Shown: piece after piece, positions 3,470-6,179 of the stretch
Layout: each line of letters starts with the position of its first letter
How positions within the stretch are numbered: the stretch's first letter is position 1
DNA from: Candidatus Magasanikiibacteriota bacterium
Lineage (GTDB): Bacteria; Patescibacteriota; Patescibacteriia; Magasanikbacterales; 2-02-FULL-50-9b
Assembly (NCBI GenBank): GCA_026396555.1
Contig: JAPLWO010000030.1
Coordinates: 1 to 6,179 of the forward strand
Direction: 5' to 3'
Length of the DNA stretch: 6,179 bases
The notes under the pieces: model-generated
What the model was told of the DNA's origin: nothing
Seen by the model: the letters and a program-made list of their open reading frames with translations, nothing else
Databases searched by the model: none
Position numbers and translations under genes: made by a program

Positions 3470-4591
3470 TTACGACGCGATCGTCACCAGCAAAGTCTCA
3501 TTTCCTTTGATCAGCTGCAAACTCCAACCCTGCGCGACCATGGCGCGAATCGCCTCAACGCTGATGAGTGACGTAACCATAATTTCGGACGACACTTCAG
3601 TACACACATATGCCAGCAGATCTTCTGGAATTTCAACGCCGATCACCTCCGCGTATTTCAACGCACGTTCGCTCGTCAACATCATCTTTTCGTTCTCAAA
3701 ATTAAACAATGGAAACTTGAGGCCCATCAGCTTCTGAACACCCACACGAGTGAACCCGCGCTTAATCCGCTCCTCCACCAGAAATCTCAGCAATGGATTT
3801 TTAATCGCCTCCAAATTCTTCACCAACGTCACTTTACGTGGAGGCTTTGGTCCTTGAAGCGTCACAAGCTCATGATATGGAATCTGAAGCAGCTCCGACA
3901 GCGTGATCAAGCGCGACGCCTTTTTGAGATATGCCTCACCTGTTTCAACCTGCAGCAAAAACTGGAACGTAATCCCGAGCTTAGCCGCCACGGCCTTTGC
4001 ACTCAACCCATGCTTCACGCGCGCTTCGTAAATCCGTTTTCCGAACGGACTTTCTCGCGTCACTCTGATTTTCGAAGGCGCCCGAGTCAGCGGTTCTGGT
4101 CGAAGCTTTTCAATCTTCTTCACCGTGCACTGAAGTGTCTCCGCAAGTTTCTGCGCTGAGATGCTTTTCAACCGAGAAACCTCTCGCTCAGCGCTTGCAA
4201 GCGCCGCCGCCGAACAACTCAACTTCCTCGCCAATTCTACAGCTGAGAAACCAAGTTCAATGCGACGCTGCTGAATGTACTTACCGAAAGACGGATTTTT
4301 CTTCGCGTCCTGCATGGCTTTCAGCGAAACGCCGTCGCGAAGACTGCGTAGCGAATCCAAAGAACACGGGAGCCGCTCGGCCACATAAAGCAGCGTTGCA
4401 TCGCGCGGTTTCTGATTTGCTCCGCTTTCGATGTTAGCAACATGATTCGAATTCATTTTCTCGCCTGCAACTTCTGCCTGCGTCAGTCCGAGCTCCAATC
4501 GCCGCTCGCGCACATATGCGCCGAGCTTTGTCGAAGAACTGCCCACACGAGATTCTTGCATCGGCCCTCGACGGCCCGTACTTTTTTTCAT
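3470..4591 (-). CDS. Protein with four tandem Cro/C1-type helix-turn-helix repeats
   Basis: 373 aa; ATG at 4591 with GGAG (4598-4601) six nt upstream. Four repeats of about 60 residues, spaced 79-84 residues apart, align at their starts: KLGAYVRERRLELGLTQAEV (22-41), SFGKYIQQRRIELGFSAVEL (101-120), PFGKRIYEARVKHGLSAKAV (182-201) and PLLRFLVEERIKRGFTRVGV (266-285). Each then shows a recognition-helix-like region and a closing amphipathic helix (for example LLYVAERLPCSLDSL and LITLSELLQIPYHEL). Repeat 1 is closest to a standard XRE domain (LTQAEVA, then NHVANIESG). Repeats 2-4 have diverged; repeats 2 and 4 lack the usual E-x-G after the recognition helix. Basic linkers join them, and a tail of about 43 residues (331-373) has no recognised domain. 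It probably binds DNA as a multi-headed regulator, perhaps of its own promoter and the divergent Nudix gene (inference). It could instead use the diverged repeats for protein contacts. The gene ends at a strong terminator. Confidence 0.85.
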   Translation of the reverse strand: MKKSTGRRGPMQESRVGSSSTKLGAYVRERRLELGLTQAEVAGEKMNSNHVANIESGANQKPRDATLLYVAERLPCSLDSLRSLRDGVSLKAMQDAKKNPSFGKYIQQRRIELGFSAVELARKLSCSAAALASAEREVSRLKSISAQKLAETLQCTVKKIEKLRPEPLTRAPSKIRVTRESPFGKRIYEARVKHGLSAKAVAAKLGITFQFLLQVETGEAYLKKASRLITLSELLQIPYHELVTLQGPKPPRKVTLVKNLEAIKNPLLRFLVEERIKRGFTRVGVQKLMGLKFPLFNFENEKMMLTSERALKYAEVIGVEIPEDLLAYVCTEVSSEIMVTSLISVEAIRAMVAQGWSLQLIKGNETLLVTIAS

Positions 4592-4627
4592 GTCTGACTC
4601 CGGTTCGCCTGTCTGTGGCGAGTAATT

Positions 4628-4656
4628 GTTTTATCACAATCACTCAATAAAGTCAA
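4628..4656 (-). promoter_or_regulatory. Promoter of the helix-turn-helix gene
   Basis: On the minus strand: TTGACT (4656-4651), a 17-bp spacer and TAAAAC (4633-4628), with an extended TGA just before the -10. Transcription would start near 4621, giving a leader of about 30 nt that includes GGAG. An inverted repeat ATTGT-N6-ACAAT (4625-4640) covers the -10 and is a candidate operator. Confidence 0.6.
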
Positions 4657-4664
4657 TGCCGACC

Positions 4665-4693
4665 TTGACGTTTGCGTTAATTTGAACTAGCCT
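4665..4693 (+). promoter_or_regulatory. Promoter of the Nudix gene (leaderless)
   Basis: TTGACG (4665-4670), a 17-bp spacer and TAGCCT (4688-4693), a TANNNT-type -10. The -10 ends 9 positions before the A of the ATG at 4702, so the transcript would begin at the start codon. No Shine-Dalgarno sequence is present. Its -35 and that of the divergent gene lie back to back as GTCAA-N8-TTGAC (4652-4669). Confidence 0.5.
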
Positions 4694-4701
4694 TATTTCA
4701 T

Positions 4702-5226
4702 ATGCCCGAAATTATTTACGCCGACGAACTTCTTGATTTGATCGACGACAATGAAAACGTGATCGATACAAAACCGCGTTCGGAAATTTACGCTGCAGGT
4801 CTACATAATTTTCGAGTGATCAACGCGTTTCTGGTAAATTCAAACGGCGAGCTGTGGATCCCTCGTCGCACCGCGCACAAACGAATTTTTCCATTGTGTT
4901 TAGACATGAGCGTCGGCGGCCATGTTGAAAGCGGCGAAAGTTACGACTTCGCATTTAAACGCGAGACGCAAGAAGAATTAAATATTGATGTTGATCACGC
5001 CGATGTTCGATTGCTCGGCCACTTAACGCCGAACGCGGATGGAGTTTCGGCGCACATGAACGTCTATGAAATAAAAATGGACGAAGCTCCACAATTTAAT
5101 CCGCATGATTTTATTGAAGCCATGTGGATCAAACCGCGAGCACTGTTAGAATTATTGGACCGGGGCGAAAAAGCAAAAGGAGATTTAGCAACACTCTTAA
5201 AAAAGTTTTATAAAAAAAATGGGTAG
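4702..5226 (+). CDS. Nudix hydrolase, isopentenyl-diphosphate-isomerase-like subgroup
   Basis: 174 aa, full length. Nudix proteins hydrolyse nucleoside diphosphates linked to another moiety, using Mg2+ held by the Nudix box. That box is at 73-95: G73, E79, then REtqEE (R87, E88, E91, E92), matching GX5EX7REUXEEXGU except that N94 replaces the late glycine. The N-terminal LLDLIDDNENVIDTKPRSEI and the stretch AGLHNFRVINAFLVN are typical of the isomerase-like/YfcD-like subgroup. However, the catalytic cysteine of E. coli isopentenyl-diphosphate isomerase (C67, in SVCGHP) aligns with glycine here (SVGGHV), so isomerase activity is unlikely. C66 in FPLCLDM lies elsewhere. The substrate is unknown. 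The gene is divergent from the helix-turn-helix gene with a shared control region and appears leaderless. Its 3' end (KKFYKKNG, stop TAG) is encoded in the A-run and hairpin that form the terminator of the opposite-strand gene. Confidence 0.9.
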   Translation: MPEIIYADELLDLIDDNENVIDTKPRSEIYAAGLHNFRVINAFLVNSNGELWIPRRTAHKRIFPLCLDMSVGGHVESGESYDFAFKRETQEELNIDVDHADVRLLGHLTPNADGVSAHMNVYEIKMDEAPQFNPHDFIEAMWIKPRALLELLDRGEKAKGDLATLLKKFYKKNG

Positions 5227-5253
5227 CGCATGTAGTTTCCTACACACGCTACC
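5212..5253 (-). terminator. Terminator of the proline-rich protein gene
   Basis: On the minus strand GGTAGCGTGTGTAG pairs with CTACATGCGCTACC around a GAAA tetraloop (5222-5253): 14 bp including two G.U pairs. CA precedes eight T residues (complement of A 5212-5219). On the plus strand the G.U pairs become mismatches and no T-tract follows, so it acts on the minus strand. It overlaps the last codons and stop of the Nudix gene. Confidence 0.87.
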
Positions 5254-5275
5254 GTGAACTCACACTGCTTTCGTA

Positions 5276-6178
5276 CTACGGCGCCTTGCCGCTTCCCGAA
5301 AGTTTATCGAGCAATCGAACAAACCGTTGTCCCCACACAATCGTACTCATCAACGGATTCACCAACGCGTCGAGTTGAGCAGCGTGCGCGTGTTCTTGCT
5401 GGGCCTGTGTCGTACGTTCCGTTGCTTCTCGCTCTGCTGCCGCAAGCGCCGCCAGCCGTTCGGCCAACAAACTCTTGAGCGCAGCATTTTCCGCGATAAC
5501 ATTCGGATCGCACACCTCAGTCTCAACAACAGGTACCGATTCCGCGGCGACAACTTCGACAACAACCGGCGATGCTTTCACGACGACCGGAGTCGAAGCT
5601 GCAACGACGGGCTGCGCCTGCTGAACCGCTTCGTGAATCGGCTGCGCCTTCCACTGTCGCGGCGACACACCCGGCACCTGCGTAAACGCGTAATAGAACT
5701 CACGCGGCATACGCGCAACAAGATTACTAAACGCAAATTTATCCAGAAACGGCACACCTGGCTTTCCTGCAAATTCGTTCACCGCTGCGGACCCAAACGA
5801 CCGATCACGGAACTGCTGCTGCAGCCACAACACCCGATCTGCATTCGAGATTCGATTGTCAGAACCGATGGTGAAATCGATCTTGACATACGAAGGCTCC
5901 GGCATCTGCGGAAGTTCCGGCTGAATCGCAACTGCAGCCAACAAAGGCTGAACAGTCACAGGTTCCGGCGGCGGCGCAAACGTCGGCAGCACAGGCTTCG
6001 GCTTCGAAACCACAGCCGGCGGCTTTGGCGGCGGCGGTGCTGGCTCGTGCTCCACACGCCACTTCTCATCAAAGTACAGAACTTCCCACGTCGTGTGATC
6101 GTGATCCGAATTGAGATACCCATCGTTCGTGAGCACTTCAAGTCTACGCATCGCGTAATCTCGTCCTGTCCACGGAAA
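5276..6178 (-). CDS. Proline-rich, coiled-coil protein of unknown function, 5' end missing
   Basis: I do not recognise this protein. The first ATG in the window is at 6151, but the frame stays open to the right edge (FPWTGRDYA precedes it) and no ribosome binding site is well placed (AGGA is 12 nt away), so the true start is probably outside. Counting from that Met: an N-terminal segment with HDHTTWEVLYFDEKW (17-31); a Pro-rich linker (37-86, for example PAPPPPKPPAVV); a probable small globular region (87-170) with WLQQQFRDRSFG and MPREFYYAFTQVPGVSPRQW; a second Pro/Val/Ala-rich linker (178-213); an Ala/Glu-rich coiled coil (217-262, for example LKSLLAERLAALAAAERE); and a C-terminal tail with VNPLMSTIVWGQRFVRLLDKL. 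No membrane segment is visible in this part. The linker and coiled-coil layout suggests a scaffold or oligomeric protein (inference). It is G/C-rich and ends at its own terminator. Confidence 0.78.
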   Translation of the reverse strand, partial: FPWTGRDYAMRRLEVLTNDGYLNSDHDHTTWEVLYFDEKWRVEHEPAPPPPKPPAVVSKPKPVLPTFAPPPEPVTVQPLLAAVAIQPELPQMPEPSYVKIDFTIGSDNRISNADRVLWLQQQFRDRSFGSAAVNEFAGKPGVPFLDKFAFSNLVARMPREFYYAFTQVPGVSPRQWKAQPIHEAVQQAQPVVAASTPVVVKASPVVVEVVAAESVPVVETEVCDPNVIAENAALKSLLAERLAALAAAEREATERTTQAQQEHAHAAQLDALVNPLMSTIVWGQRFVRLLDKLSGSGKAP

Positions 6179-6179
6179 A

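Noticed and set aside
3041..3571. Plus-strand frame of 176 codons opposite the toxin-like gene
   Set aside because: It runs through the toxin-like coding region and the strong minus-strand terminator, and has no start signal; it is a shadow.
4702..5226. Calling the Nudix gene isopentenyl-diphosphate isomerase (idi)
   Set aside because: The catalytic cysteine of that enzyme aligns with glycine here (SVGGHV against SVCGHP). Only the subgroup resemblance is supported.
5304..6141. Several short minus-strand frames within the proline-rich gene
   Set aside because: They are shadows of the 5276-6178 frame caused by its high G/C content, and are Arg- or Cys-rich without start signals.
1..6179. Insertion sequence, integrase, prophage module or CRISPR array
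   Set aside because: No transposase or integrase motifs, no regularly spaced repeats and no flanking direct repeats were seen. The M15 peptidase alone does not show a prophage.

Overview
The window looks like a bacterial chromosome segment, most probably from a Candidate Phyla Radiation (Patescibacteria) lineage. That placement is an inference. It rests on the style of the MazF/PemK-like protein (EVWWCALGVNIG), the Nudix protein that resembles isopentenyl-diphosphate isomerase, the A/T-rich genes with compact gaps, and two apparently leaderless genes. No 16S rRNA or ribosomal protein gene is present to confirm it. TAA, TAG and TGA all behave as stop codons, so I see no sign of recoding. There are no transposases, integrases or CRISPR repeats.

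Layout from left to right. (1) 2-496 (+) is the 3' part of an M15-family, L-Ala-D-Glu-type peptidase, closed by a terminator. (2) 580-978 (+) is a complete one-piece tmRNA gene (ssrA). It has recognisable tRNA-like ends, pseudoknot 1, a resume codon and an unusually long alanine-rich tag reading frame, and it is followed by several hairpins. (3) 1290-1628 (+) is a small unrecognised protein with a near-consensus promoter, a strong Shine-Dalgarno sequence and a large terminator. (4) 1777-2817 (+) is an APH-type small-molecule kinase, apparently leaderless. (5) 2888-3334 (-) is a MazF/PemK-like protein with no adjacent antitoxin gene. A near-consensus promoter and a terminator on the opposite strand could make a roughly 50-nt RNA antisense to its 3' end. 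(6) 3470-4591 (-) is a protein with four tandem, diverged Cro/C1-type helix-turn-helix repeats. (7) 4702-5226 (+) is a Nudix hydrolase transcribed divergently from it. (8) 5276-6178 (-) is a proline-rich/coiled-coil protein that runs off the right edge.

Most units appear monocistronic, each with its own promoter and terminator. The promoters found follow a sigma-70-like pattern with 17-bp spacers. The two minus-strand terminators (3401-3448 and 5212-5253) have stems that are complete only with G.U pairs, which fixes the strand on which they act. The parts most worth a second look are the tmRNA with its long tag, the possible antisense RNA over the toxin-like gene, the four-repeat helix-turn-helix protein sharing a divergent control region with the Nudix gene, and the small, apparently well-expressed protein after ssrA.
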